A DNA stretch of 64,000 nucleotides, from NCBI GenBank assembly GCA_951812315.1, contig CATOSA010000030.1, positions 50,319 through 114,318 on the forward strand. The letters run 5' to 3'. Below the pieces are notes generated by a model, which had not been told where the DNA came from, did not search any database, and saw nothing but the letters and a program-made list of their open reading frames with translations. Of this stretch, positions 28,759-38,196 are shown one piece after another (the stretch's first letter is position 1; the number at the start of each line of letters is the position of its first letter). The position numbers and the translations under genes were made by a program. The DNA comes from an uncultured Burkholderiales bacterium. Its GTDB lineage: Bacteria > Pseudomonadota > Gammaproteobacteria > Burkholderiales > Eutrophovitaceae.

Positions 28759-28796
28759 CCTGCGTGACTACCTGGCTCCTGCGTGACTACCTGGCT
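28759..28796. repeat. 19-bp tandem duplication spanning the pilY1 stop codon
   Basis: CCTGCGTGACTACCTGGCT occurs at 28759-28777 and again at 28778-28796. The second copy contains the pilY1 stop, so the coding sequence is unchanged and the duplicate lies in the 3' untranslated region. Confidence 0.9.
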
Positions 28797-31700
28797 TTAA
28801 TGGACCAGAATGTTCTCGAGCGCACTTCAAGCGTCGGTTTCGGTGGTGTCTTGACTGATGTTCCAGAGATCACACCGAAGTGATTCTTGCCATTCAGACG
28901 CACCAAAACCGGCACAGGTGACGGAAGATAGCCGCCGCCCGGATAGATCGATGCGCGCGCAGTGATCTCGGTACCGGCCACCGTGGTATTTGCGGCGGCC
29001 GCTGTCTGATAGTTGATCTCGTACTGGCGCGCAATCCCGAGATTGTTCTTGCAAACCCCTGGCACCGCGGAAGCAGACGGCTGATTGGTATTGAAATAGG
29101 TAATACCGGAAATCGTGACGGCCGACGATATTGATTTCTCGCCGGACGCGAGAGTGATCTTGTATCCAAACGCGTTCGATCCGGTCGCGGCCGTCGCGTC
29201 GAACAAATCGGAGTCGAGCGTAGTGGTGCCAGCGCCCCTGTCTTTTATCATGTAAAACTGGTTCTTGACCGTGCCGTCAAACGGATGCTCGCGATCACCG
29301 CTGCCGAACAAAACAGCAGAGTAATTGCCGCCTCCGTCGCTGGTATATACGACGTCCGGGCGGTGTTGCAACTTGCGGCGTATCGATGAAAAGTGCCCGC
29401 CGACCGCTGCGATATGCTGCACCGTCCAGTTGGCTGGATCAGCATCAAGCATATTCAGACGCCACATATTGCCGCCGTTGTCACCGACATAGCCGACGTC
29501 CTTGTCGCCATCAAAGTCGGTGTCGATAACCGCAATGTCGGACGAGATGCTGTAGTCCATGCCGGAAACGATCAGATCATCGACGGCACCGCTGACCGAC
29601 GCACCAGCTTGCCAGAGAAGATCGCCGGTAAATGCGTCGATCACCATGACGCCTCGACCCATCGTGCGCGCCGTTGTCACTGACGAACCGCCACTAACCG
29701 TACATCCGACCGTGGTATAGGTGATTGCACCGCCGCTGGTCCAGGTTACACCTGAGCTATTGGACGCCGTCATAAGGCAAGGCATCACGTCTTCGACTGC
29801 CGGGTCGTAACCCGCGCCCGTGATCAGCACCGGATTCGTAGAAGCTGCAACCGTTGTGATGGTTGGTTCCGACCAGGTCTGTCCCAACTCGGCATACCCG
29901 GAGGACGTATTGTCCTTGCGCCACAACATCTTCGGAGCGTCCGGATCGCTCACGTCGAGCGCATACAGGAATCGTCCGCCTCTGCGCATACTCATGTACA
30001 GATAGACTTTGTCGCCGTCAGTATCGATCAGTTTGCCATCGCCATTCACGTCTTCCTGGTAGACGCTGACCGATCCATCGACAAAGTAAGGCTTTTTATT
30101 GGTCGAACTGATCGCCGGCGCACCATCGCGCAGGCGCTTGAGCTTGCCGAACAACTCGCGGGGGATGAATCCCCACACCTCAGTGCCGCCATCGGAGGCA
30201 GTGCCGCCCTTGACTGCACGGAAGACACCGTCGTTCGATCCGTAGAATACGTACACGTCATCCTCGTCCGACGGAGAATTGCGATTGAAGTTGACCACTG
30301 CCGGACTTGAATGCAGGACATCACCGTGCACCGAAGCCCTGATGTCGCTGGTCTGTGTGTCGGCATTTTCATCAAATTGATCTTCACCGCGCACCCAATC
30401 AATCAGATCAGTGCGCTCGGTCGTATTGGCAACGCCGAGGGCGGCGACCGAAACTTCTGAATTCGTACTGTCAAACGGTGTCACTGACAAAGAATCGCCG
30501 GTCGTGCAATATGTGCCGCCCGCTGCAGTGCAAGTTAACAGCGTGCGCGACGTTTGCGACGCAGCGTAGTCAATGCGCAGTTTTTGGGCGGCCCCGCCTT
30601 TTTCGACAAGTTCCCCATCGGGCGCATCGGAGTCGCCACCCGCGCCATTTTCGGCGACGGTACGATAGCTCCAGAACGTTGATGCCGTGCTCCAGAAACT
30701 GGTCGCGGACGGGGTGATGAAACCCGAAGTCGGATTTTCTGCCGCAGCGCCAAGCGAGTCGGCGAGGTACAGGTTGTTGGTCGCAATATCCAGTCCCAGC
30801 TTGTACATCTTCAGATTGCCGAACCAACCCGGTGCTTTATTGATATCCGGACGGAACACACCGATATAGATCTGATTCAGGTTGGTTCCCTTCACGTTGG
30901 CACTAACCGGCAATGCCGCCGCTGCGTAAACACTGTTGACTGCCTGGACTTCCTGGAAAATCTGGTTCAACGCTGCCTCGATGTTGCTCGAGTTCGCGCC
31001 GTTCACCGCGAAATACTTGCCGTTACCCTGATTCGCCATCGACTTGAAAAGCGCTGTCGCGTTCGGTCCCTGGCCATTCGTTTTCGGATCGATTTCAACG
31101 GTATAGGTGGTCACATGCTGAACGCCTGGCATTGCATGCACGTCCGAGTTGGCCATGAAACGCGCATACTCGTCTCCCCAGTTGCCTTGTTGTCCACTGG
31201 GGTTGATCGCAATCGTATCGGGCGGTGTCTTGCCGACCAGACCCTCCAACAGTGATTGCGCCTGACCCAGGGAACTGTTGTTGTCATTAGGGGAGCCGTT
31301 GCTGATGAATATCAGAATATTGCGCTGGCAGGCGTCAACGATCGGGCTTGCGTATGTTGTCGCGGCAGCCGATGCCAGCGCATTGTCAGGCAACGCATAA
31401 ATAGCGTTCGACGCGGCCAGGCCGCCGATCGAATTGCCCGTGTGATCACGCTTTTTCTTGATACCCGAACGCGCAGTAATTCCGGCGAAGTAGGCATAGA
31501 TTTCATGCATCGCCAGCGATACCGTGGCGTTGTTACCCTTGTCGTTGTTCTGGTGGAAGCTGTTGATGAGTGCCGCCATCGCAGTCCGGTTGGCAGGCGT
31601 CATCTGGCGCACGGCCGCGCGCACGTAGGCACCGTCAGGTCCGCCATTGCCTGAACCCGTTTCGGTGTACATCATCAGCCCGACATTGAACTGATCCGAA

Positions 31701-31930
31701 AGATTTGTGAATACATTGGCGAGTGCAGTTTTTTCGTTGTTGAAACGAGTGTTCCAGTTTGCGGTGTTATCCACAAAGATCAGAACGTTGGCCCGTTCCG
31801 AGGGATAGGCAGGATTGGCAAGGAACAGATCCGTATCGTCGTTAACCGGATCGAAAGCCGCTTCGGCAACCGTTGGCCAGACTGTCGCGACAGAGCAAGC
31901 CAGTGCAAATGAGATAAGTGTCTTTTTCAT
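28787..31930 (-). CDS. pilY1: PilY1-like type IV pilus tip adhesin/biogenesis protein
   Basis: The 1047-residue protein begins with a Sec signal (MKKTLISFALACSVATVWPT). Residues about 45-350 form a von Willebrand A-like domain; the MIDAS is degenerate (VLIFVDNTANWN instead of DxSxS). The C-terminal half is the PilC/PilY1 beta-propeller, with FYGSNDGVFRAVKGG, GGRFLYALDVSDPDAPK and GFIPRELFGKL. Two calcium-loop candidates are visible: DVNGDGKLIDTDGDK and DTDFDGDKDVG. PilY1 sits at the pilus tip and promotes extension, adhesion and surface sensing. It is the last gene of the six-gene pilin operon, before a strong terminator. Confidence 0.95.
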   Translation of the reverse strand: MKKTLISFALACSVATVWPTVAEAAFDPVNDDTDLFLANPAYPSERANVLIFVDNTANWNTRFNNEKTALANVFTNLSDQFNVGLMMYTETGSGNGGPDGAYVRAAVRQMTPANRTAMAALINSFHQNNDKGNNATVSLAMHEIYAYFAGITARSGIKKKRDHTGNSIGGLAASNAIYALPDNALASAAATTYASPIVDACQRNILIFISNGSPNDNNSSLGQAQSLLEGLVGKTPPDTIAINPSGQQGNWGDEYARFMANSDVHAMPGVQHVTTYTVEIDPKTNGQGPNATALFKSMANQGNGKYFAVNGANSSNIEAALNQIFQEVQAVNSVYAAAALPVSANVKGTNLNQIYIGVFRPDINKAPGWFGNLKMYKLGLDIATNNLYLADSLGAAAENPTSGFITPSATSFWSTASTFWSYRTVAENGAGGDSDAPDGELVEKGGAAQKLRIDYAASQTSRTLLTCTAAGGTYCTTGDSLSVTPFDSTNSEVSVAALGVANTTERTDLIDWVRGEDQFDENADTQTSDIRASVHGDVLHSSPAVVNFNRNSPSDEDDVYVFYGSNDGVFRAVKGGTASDGGTEVWGFIPRELFGKLKRLRDGAPAISSTNKKPYFVDGSVSVYQEDVNGDGKLIDTDGDKVYLYMSMRRGGRFLYALDVSDPDAPKMLWRKDNTSSGYAELGQTWSEPTITTVAASTNPVLITGAGYDPAVEDVMPCLMTASNSSGVTWTSGGAITYTTVGCTVSGGSSVTTARTMGRGVMVIDAFTGDLLWQAGASVSGAVDDLIVSGMDYSISSDIAVIDTDFDGDKDVGYVGDNGGNMWRLNMLDADPANWTVQHIAAVGGHFSSIRRKLQHRPDVVYTSDGGGNYSAVLFGSGDREHPFDGTVKNQFYMIKDRGAGTTTLDSDLFDATAATGSNAFGYKITLASGEKSISSAVTISGITYFNTNQPSASAVPGVCKNNLGIARQYEINYQTAAAANTTVAGTEITARASIYPGGGYLPSPVPVLVRLNGKNHFGVISGTSVKTPPKPTLEVRSRTFWSIKAR

Positions 31931-31948
31931 GTCTGTTGCTCCGTATGA

Positions 31949-32383
31949 TCAAATGCGCGAACCGGCAAGCATGCGCACGCGCACGCCTTGCGTTACTGTG
32001 GCAGTGGCGCCGGTGAGCGTATCGGTCGCCGCCGCATCGACTTCCCACATGGTGTCCTCCGGTGCGATATTCATGACCGCACTGAATCCCGGTGCCGGCG
32101 CCGCGCCCAAACAGCGGCGGTTTGATACCGCGACATTGATGCCTGCCGGCAGATTGGCAACCGCGATGTTTTGCGTTGGATTGGAGAACGCATCGATTCG
32201 GCCGATCGTCTCCTCGATGCCCAGTTGCGCGCTCGATTCAACCAGGCGCACCGCCTGCACATTGCCGACGATACGAAGCTGGGTCGTACTGACCTTCGCA
32301 CCCGCCACTGCGATCATCGTCATTGCGACAAGCAGGATCAGGCTGACGAACAAAACTGAGCCTTGCTGGTTTTTTCGGGTCAT
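31949..32383 (-). CDS. pilX: Minor pilin PilX
   Basis: ATG 32383 opens MTRKNQQGSVLFVSLILLVAMT: a short basic leader, glycine before the mature residue and a hydrophobic helix, as in PilX. The canonical Glu5 is absent, typical of PilX-like minor pilins. The 144-residue length is normal. The gene overlaps neither neighbour (29 bp after pilW, 18 bp before pilY1). It helps prime pilus assembly and display PilY1. Confidence 0.88.
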   Translation of the reverse strand: MTRKNQQGSVLFVSLILLVAMTMIAVAGAKVSTTQLRIVGNVQAVRLVESSAQLGIEETIGRIDAFSNPTQNIAVANLPAGINVAVSNRRCLGAAPAPGFSAVMNIAPEDTMWEVDAAATDTLTGATATVTQGVRVRMLAGSRI

Positions 32384-32412
32384 GGTCGATCTCGCTCCCT
32401 CTAACACGTTGC

Positions 32413-33579
32413 CTAAATCGGAATTTCGCGACGCGCGCTGACGTTCGTAATGCGCACGGTCGAGCTGTATGCATGGCGTTTGAAAGCGCCGCCGGGGGTC
32501 AGCGCGCTCAGTCCCAGACCGAGGTTGTAAGTCTTTCCGTCCGCATAGTTCGCACTCGGGCGATAGCCGCGCGCAAGAATATGCGTCTCCGCATGCACGA
32601 CGTTGGTCCACTCCACGACCGCGCCCGGATTAGCGACCGGACAACCGGCAGTCACGCCGACATTCGCGCGCGAACCCGGGTCGGCATCTTCGCAATCGGG
32701 TGTGCCGTCACCAATCAGACCGGTAATCGTGTCAACCGTACTGGGCAGGTTGTCCAGGCCAAAATCGAATTGCATGTTCTCGACGCCAGCGACCAGTGGA
32801 ACGATGGTCATTTGCGCCGCTCCGCCAGCGGCAGAAAGCTCGAGGCGCTTCAGCGTCGGAATCGGGTTTCCTTCATCATCGAGAGCACCGGTGCAACTGG
32901 CGCCGCCGTTTGCAGGCATTGCACATGGCGCGATGAAGTAGATATGGACAAGCAGCCTCTGGATCGGAGCGGCTGTAGCACCATCACGGTTGAAAATCGT
33001 AGCCGCGGTACCATCAGCTTTCAGGGTTGTTCCGATTGCGCTTGTGTCGTCTCCGACTTGAAGCTCGGCTGCGCCCGTGTTCGCCTGGATATATATCGCT
33101 CCAAGTTGCGGTACATCGGTTGGCGCCAACGGTTCTGAACTTGCCCTGCGCACAACCAGAATATCTGTCCCCGGCACGAAGTCCGCTGCACCGAGACAAT
33201 TCAGGGGCGTAGCCGCCGGCGCGTTGTAAGCCTGGACAGGAAACGCCATCGCGTTGAACAGCGCCGCAAGATCGGCTGTTTCACAGGGGTCGGGAAGCGC
33301 CGCGCCCGGAGCCGGGAGTGAACTCGTTTGACCGAAGTAACCGGCATGACGCAGGTCGTAGCTGATAAACTCAATCGCCTGCTGGCCATTTTCAACCTGC
33401 TCCGATGACTCCTGGGAGGCGTTGCCGGCCCTGCTTGAGGCGAGGTATGCAGACGTGACCCCGCTGAGAACGAGCAGACCAATCGTCATTCCAACCATCA
33501 ATTCGGCAAGCGTAAATCCGCTTTGTCGAGTCGGCATCCTGATCTCCATCAGTCTGGAATTCATGATTTCGAGTTTCAT
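32413..33579 (-). CDS. pilW: Minor pilin PilW
   Basis: The 388-residue protein has a prepilin cleavage motif, QSGFTLAELMVGMTIG (Gly-Phe, Glu5), after a leader of about 20 residues. GAGGAAT precedes ATG 33579. Its length and cysteine-containing C-terminal domain (CLGAADFVPGTDILVVRR, a block seen in PilW) fit the family. It is exported by the type IV pilus machinery after PilD processing and joins PilV, PilX and PilY1 in the tip complex. Confidence 0.9.
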   Translation of the reverse strand: MKLEIMNSRLMEIRMPTRQSGFTLAELMVGMTIGLLVLSGVTSAYLASSRAGNASQESSEQVENGQQAIEFISYDLRHAGYFGQTSSLPAPGAALPDPCETADLAALFNAMAFPVQAYNAPAATPLNCLGAADFVPGTDILVVRRASSEPLAPTDVPQLGAIYIQANTGAAELQVGDDTSAIGTTLKADGTAATIFNRDGATAAPIQRLLVHIYFIAPCAMPANGGASCTGALDDEGNPIPTLKRLELSAAGGAAQMTIVPLVAGVENMQFDFGLDNLPSTVDTITGLIGDGTPDCEDADPGSRANVGVTAGCPVANPGAVVEWTNVVHAETHILARGYRPSANYADGKTYNLGLGLSALTPGGAFKRHAYSSTVRITNVSARREIPI

Positions 33580-33599
33580 GATCTGGATTCCTCAGGTAA

Positions 33600-34184
33600 T
33601 CAGGTCGCAAGATTCGCGATTCGGAACGTGCTGGTAACGACTCTTCGGTTCGTGTCCGGCCCGTAGAGGCCAGTGGCACAGGTATTTGCCGGTGCCATCG
33701 TCGGCATCGTCCCCTGCCAGACGATTGCTACGGTGTACATGTCCGTTACCGCGTCGTAGCTGATACAACCGCGTGCATCGATCATTGCGCCCTGGTTCAC
33801 GCCACCTGTGGCTTCCGCCGCGCCCTCGAGAAGTGAATCCCAATCGGTCATGCCGTTCTGGGCCATGGCGCGTGTTTGCACCGTGCCGATCACCGCAACA
33901 CAAGAGGTGTCGGCCCGATGATTCAAACCATTCGCCCCAAGGTAAGGAGTGCCGTTGACGCCGGTGTATGCATAACAGTCAGCAACCGAGCGGTTGGCAT
34001 TGATCCGGTTGACCATGTCATCGAGCAACAGCAAGGCCTGCGCTCTCTGGTATGCCTCGAAATGCGATGTTTGCGTTTTCGCCTGCAACCCGCAGATCCC
34101 GAGCATGCCAACCATGAGAACTGCCATCGCGAACAGCGATTCGAGCATCGCCACACCGGACTGATGTTTAGACACAAGTGCCAT
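33600..34184 (-). CDS. pilV: Minor pilin PilV
   Basis: ATG 34184 follows AAGGAG and opens MALVSKHQSGVAMLESLFAMAV, with the prepilin glycine and Glu5-like residue in VAMLES. The 194-residue protein has RAQALLLLDDMVNRINANR, the conserved PilV helix. It starts within the end of fimT (17-bp overlap), which suggests translational coupling, and is followed 20 bp later by pilW. Confidence 0.92.
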   Translation of the reverse strand: MALVSKHQSGVAMLESLFAMAVLMVGMLGICGLQAKTQTSHFEAYQRAQALLLLDDMVNRINANRSVADCYAYTGVNGTPYLGANGLNHRADTSCVAVIGTVQTRAMAQNGMTDWDSLLEGAAEATGGVNQGAMIDARGCISYDAVTDMYTVAIVWQGTMPTMAPANTCATGLYGPDTNRRVVTSTFRIANLAT

Positions 34185-34659
34185 TATTGTGTTCTCCTTT
34201 TGCGAGAGATGGACGGCCACCGGGATCAATCGTCACGCACCGTGTGTAACCTGTGTTCGGTGCAGATACCGTGAACAAAACAATCCCCGGGTTGGTCAGC
34301 CGACCGGTGGGCAAATAGCTGACCCCTGCGTTGGGGCCCGCCAGTGCGAGTGCCGGAGCAGGCTCGCTCAGTGACAAGGTGTTACCGCCGGAAGTGACGG
34401 TCCAACCGTCTTTCCAGCCAGTTGGAACCGGTGACACAGAAACAGTGACGTTGCGTTTAACGGCCTCGCTTCTTGCGTAGGTCAGGGCCGCCACCAGCGA
34501 ATACGCTGCTGAGCGCGTCCAGTTGCTCGCGACTGTCGTCGTGTACATCGGTATCGACAACGATGCGAGGATGGCCAACACTGCAGTTGCCACAAGGATC
34601 TCGACAATGGTAAATCCGCGTACGCGCGATCTGCGGCGCATGGCTGTCAGTTCGCCCAT
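34168..34659 (-). CDS. fimT: Minor pilin FimT/GspH-like
   Basis: ATG 34659 (MGELTAMRRRSRVRGFTIVE) lies two bases after the pilE stop. The prepilin motif RGFTIVEILVATAVLAILAS has Glu5. The C-terminal half carries the GspH/FimT features AALTYARSEAVKRNVTV and a final disulfide-type pair near TRCVTIDPGGR and the C-terminal Cys. The 163-residue length is usual. It is the pseudopilin-like member of the minor-pilin complex. Confidence 0.9.
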   Translation of the reverse strand: MGELTAMRRRSRVRGFTIVEILVATAVLAILASLSIPMYTTTVASNWTRSAAYSLVAALTYARSEAVKRNVTVSVSPVPTGWKDGWTVTSGGNTLSLSEPAPALALAGPNAGVSYLPTGRLTNPGIVLFTVSAPNTGYTRCVTIDPGGRPSLAKGEHNNGTCV

Positions 34660-34661
34660 TT

Positions 34662-35114
34662 TCAGCCCGCCCATTTGTAAACCGGCGTCTTTGCGCCAGC
34701 ACTGTCGAGTGTCAGAGCACCGTCACTCGTCTGATTTCCCGATGGCGTTGCGGTAATTACATAACCTGCCGGCGGACCGACGGTGAGGGTGACTGTGACG
34801 GCATAGCCTGCAGCAACCCTGGGTGGAACGATGAGGCCGAGGCCGGCATTGCCGATATTGGCTGTATAGGTACGCGCGTCAAGAAGGTACAACTCCTGAC
34901 GGCTGGCGACTTCCAGCATGAATTGCTGCGCGGCAGAACGGTTTGTGCGCAGGGCGTATTTTTGATACGAACCGTAAGACATCGACGCGAGAATGCCCAC
35001 GATGCTTACGGCGATGACCAACTCGATCAGGGTGAACCCCCGCAATGCCGCCCTGGGTCGCCTCCTGGCGGCTCCAAGGATTGCAGCATTCGAAGATAGT
35101 GCAGTTGTGTCCAC
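34662..35114 (-). CDS. pilE: Minor pilin PilE
   Basis: A GTG at 35114, five bases after a GAAGG Shine-Dalgarno, opens a 150-residue protein with a 25-residue basic leader and RGFTLIELVIAVSIVGILAS. FMLEVASRQELYLLDARTYT is typical of PilE-type pilins, which have this helix followed by a four-strand sheet. In well-studied operons pilE is usually last; here it is first, which is a variation in order. Confidence 0.92.
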   Translation of the reverse strand: MDTTALSSNAAILGAARRRPRAALRGFTLIELVIAVSIVGILASMSYGSYQKYALRTNRSAAQQFMLEVASRQELYLLDARTYTANIGNAGLGLIVPPRVAAGYAVTVTLTVGPPAGYVITATPSGNQTSDGALTLDSAGAKTPVYKWAG

Positions 35115-35557
35115 GGTCCTTCACCTCTCCCTTTCGGTATTGCTGTCCGAAGTAAGGTCGAGGACGCATATGTCCGCGGTACATTAGGGGACACGCGCAG
35201 GGCGCGATACAGAACTTTCCTGAATCGGTTAACTGGCGGTCCCGCTATCTTGGGAACTAAATGTTCCGTTAGACTGGTGACTTTGCGTCCCCGCCTTTCG
35301 ACGGGTTTGCCCTGTTTCAGTCAGAGGGAGGAAATCAGATTTCCTGCCCCTTTCGTGTTTCTGTGAATGCTACGATGCCAGCTGGCCATTTCGCCAGCAA
35401 GTCGGAGCACGACGAGCGGTCGACAGAAACTGACGAACGGTCGGCACTATTTCGCCAGATTCTGATTGCGCAACCTGCCTACGCGCCGGCCGTCTTTCTT
35501 AATATATTTATCAATAAGTTAGAAGATGGTGTGCGCAAGTCCGTCGGTTTACTGCCG
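35115..35557. other. Upstream region of the pilin operon
   Basis: About 440 bp between pilE and the end of the oligopeptidase gene. It must hold the operon promoter. I looked for a sigma-54 type -24/-12 element and did not see a convincing one. An open frame at 35363-35677 on the other strand mostly overlaps the end of ptrB and is rejected. Confidence 0.4.
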
Positions 35558-37603
35558 TTATTCAGTAATGCCGGTCACGCCCAGAATGAATGCGTAACCA
35601 AACGCAATTTCCTTGAGAAATTCATAACGCCCGGATGCACCGCCGTGCCCCGCCTCCATGTTGATCCGCAGCAATAGCGGATTGTTGTCGGTCTTCAAAT
35701 CGCGCAATTTTGCGACGAATTTTGCCGGCTCCCAGTACATCACCTGAGAATCATTGAGCGAAGTTTGCACCAGCATGGCGGGATAATCACGCCGAGACAG
35801 ATTGTCATATGGCGAGTACGACATCATGTAGTCAAACGCGGCTTTTTCTTTCGGATTGCCCCATTCCTCATACTCGCCGGTGGTCAACGGCAAGCTATCG
35901 TCGAGCATCGTGTTGATGACGTCGACAAACGGAACATCGGCAATGACCGCCCGGAACAATTCCGGTCGCATTGTGACAACAGCGCCCATCAGCAAACCAC
36001 CGGCACTGCCGCCTTCAATCACCAGTTGTGAGGCATCGGTGTAACACGCTTCCTGAAGATATTGTGCACAACAGATGAAATCAGTGAAGGTATTGCGCTT
36101 GTGCATCATGCGACCTTCGTCATGCCAGCGCGTGCCCATCTCGCCACCGCCGCGCACATGGGCAACTGCAAAAACGACACCCCGGTCAAGCAGGGAAAGA
36201 CGGGCAGAACTGAAATGCACATCGTGCGGGTAGCCGTATGCACCATATCCGGTCAACAACATAGGTTGCGCCCGCCCGGCTCGCAGATCCTTTTTGTAGA
36301 CAAGTGAAATCGGCACTCTGGCCCCGTCATCCGCTACTGCATGGTGCACTTCCACGCGGTAGTCATTGCTGTTGTACTCGCCACGCACTTCGCGCTGCTT
36401 CAGAAGGGTCATTTTCCGCGTATTCATATCGTAGTCGTACACCGAGTCGGGCGTGACATAAGATTCGTAATGCAGGCGGAATATAGCGGTGTCAAATTGC
36501 GCGTTGGCGCCTCCATAAACCGAGCTGGCCGGTTCGGGCAGCATCACTGTGTGCACGTTCGCATCTGTTATGCCGCGAACGCACAACCTGGGAAACCCGT
36601 CCCTACGCTCGTGCAATACAAGGTGCATGGAGAATACATCGACCCCGTCGAACATGACGTCGTCGCGATGCGCGACAAGCTCGTGCCAGCTGGCTTGACC
36701 AGTCGCGTGCAATGGCGCGACAGCGAGCCTGAAATTTCGCCCTTTGTCATTCGTCACCACATAGAACTGGTTTCCGCCATGATCAACGTAGTATTCGTGG
36801 TCCTGACGCCGCGCCTGAAACAGTTTGAGCTTTCGCATCGGCGCATCGGCGAGTACATAGTGGACTTCAGTCGTCGTCGCGCTATGCGAAGTCACGAAAA
36901 TATATTCCCGGCTACGGGAATCGGACACCGCCACCGAAAAGCGGGCGTCTGTTTCTTCATAAACGAGCTCTTCGTCATGCTCTCCGATCACGCGCCGCCA
37001 GACACGATGGGCTCGTTTGGCCTCATCTTCCGTGACATAAAGCAGCGTGCGATTGTCGTTCGACCACGCAACCGAGCGCACTTTCTCGACGGTCTCCGGA
37101 AAATCACGTCCACTTTCCAGATCCCGGAAACGCAACGAATACTCCCGGAATCCGGAATAATCGAGTGAATAGGCGAGCATTCGTCCGTCGCGGCTGACGT
37201 CAAATGCGCCCAATGCAAGAAATGCTTCTCCTTGGGCGAGCGTATTCAGATCGAGCAGGACTTCTTCGCTCGCGGACAAGCTCTCACGCTTGCGGCAGTA
37301 AATACGGTACTGCTGCCCTTTTCTGGTACGCGAGTAATAGTAGAAGTCGCCATCCTTGTATGGAACCTCGGTATCAGTCTCCTTGATGCGGCCAAGCATT
37401 TCCCGATAGAGTTTCTTCTGCAACTTCTCGCTCGGCTTCATCATCGCCTGCGTATACGCGTTCTCCGCTTCCAGGTAGGCGTGCACCTCACCAGATTCTT
37501 TCTCGCGGAGCCAGTGATAGTCGTCATTCATTTTCCGGCCGTGTACGCTAACGACATGCGGTTGCTTTGTCGCAACTGGCGGAATCGGGATTTTTTTCGT
37601 CAT
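35558..37603 (-). CDS. ptrB: Oligopeptidase B (prolyl oligopeptidase family)
   Basis: The 681-residue serine peptidase has an N-terminal propeller (begins PPVATKQPHVVSVHGRKMND; DDYHWLRE is typical) and a C-terminal alpha/beta-hydrolase domain. The triad is Ser533 in EGGSAGGLLMG, Asp618 in SLNDSQVMYWEP and His653 in EAGHGGASGRYE. The enzyme cleaves short peptides after Arg or Lys in the cytoplasm. It stands alone, divergent from the DUF3460 gene. Confidence 0.95.
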   Translation of the reverse strand: MTKKIPIPPVATKQPHVVSVHGRKMNDDYHWLREKESGEVHAYLEAENAYTQAMMKPSEKLQKKLYREMLGRIKETDTEVPYKDGDFYYYSRTRKGQQYRIYCRKRESLSASEEVLLDLNTLAQGEAFLALGAFDVSRDGRMLAYSLDYSGFREYSLRFRDLESGRDFPETVEKVRSVAWSNDNRTLLYVTEDEAKRAHRVWRRVIGEHDEELVYEETDARFSVAVSDSRSREYIFVTSHSATTTEVHYVLADAPMRKLKLFQARRQDHEYYVDHGGNQFYVVTNDKGRNFRLAVAPLHATGQASWHELVAHRDDVMFDGVDVFSMHLVLHERRDGFPRLCVRGITDANVHTVMLPEPASSVYGGANAQFDTAIFRLHYESYVTPDSVYDYDMNTRKMTLLKQREVRGEYNSNDYRVEVHHAVADDGARVPISLVYKKDLRAGRAQPMLLTGYGAYGYPHDVHFSSARLSLLDRGVVFAVAHVRGGGEMGTRWHDEGRMMHKRNTFTDFICCAQYLQEACYTDASQLVIEGGSAGGLLMGAVVTMRPELFRAVIADVPFVDVINTMLDDSLPLTTGEYEEWGNPKEKAAFDYMMSYSPYDNLSRRDYPAMLVQTSLNDSQVMYWEPAKFVAKLRDLKTDNNPLLLRINMEAGHGGASGRYEFLKEIAFGYAFILGVTGITE

Positions 37604-37869
37604 TTTCGAATTATTGGCTTTCCAGAAGTCGATAGTTCAAGTGCCTGATACCGGCGTTTTCAAGCCTGTGAAAGAAAGTGCGCAACGGTGTAAAACCGCG
37701 CGGGATAAAGTACCAATCTTGCTTTATCCGCCAGGTACGTATCCAGCCGACAGGCATCTATGCTGACGCGGGCATACAAACTTCGCAACTACAACAGTGG
37801 CGAATTTTTGGCATACTGCGAGGCGACGCAACCATAACTCAATTCGACTGACGTAGTCGCTTAACAATC

Positions 37870-38055
37870 ATGGCAAAAGAATTATACGAATCCGACACCA
37901 CACGCTTTATTCGCGACTTTCTCGACAAAAATCCTGAAGTCGTCGAGAAGCAACGCGCAGGCAGATCAATGTGGTGGGATCGCAAGCAAGACAAAACGCA
38001 ACGAAAGCAGTTCGCAGAAGCGGCCGTTCCAAAAAAGCCCTACGAGTACTATTGA
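37870..38055 (+). CDS. DUF3460 family small protein
   Basis: The 61-residue protein matches the DUF3460 pattern: LYESDTTRFIRDFLDKNPEV, then EKQRAGRSMWWDRKQ. The family is short, cytoplasmic, of unknown function and, to my knowledge, mostly betaproteobacterial, which is one hint of the host lineage. It has its own upstream region of 266 bp, divergent from ptrB. Confidence 0.85.
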   Translation: MAKELYESDTTRFIRDFLDKNPEVVEKQRAGRSMWWDRKQDKTQRKQFAEAAVPKKPYEYY

Positions 38056-38061
38056 ACGAGT

Positions 38062-38083
38062 CCCGCGGACAGGTATCCGCGGG
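38062..38083 (+). terminator. Possible stem-loop after the DUF3460 gene
   Basis: An 8-bp perfect stem (CCCGCGGA at 38062-38069, TCCGCGGG at 38076-38083) closes a six-base loop seven bases after the stop. No T-run follows, so termination is only possible. Confidence 0.45.
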
Positions 38084-38196
38084 CAACAAGGCGTTCTATT
38101 GCGTCAACTCGCCTTGTTCTTTCGCAGGCAACCCTGAGTCGACCAGCATTCGAGACGCAATTCGCTCCGGGATCCGCCCCCTGGAATGGGGCAAAA

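Noticed and set aside
35363..35677. Open frame on the plus strand beside ptrB
   Set aside because: About a third overlaps the ptrB C-terminus antisense and codon pattern is not coding-like.
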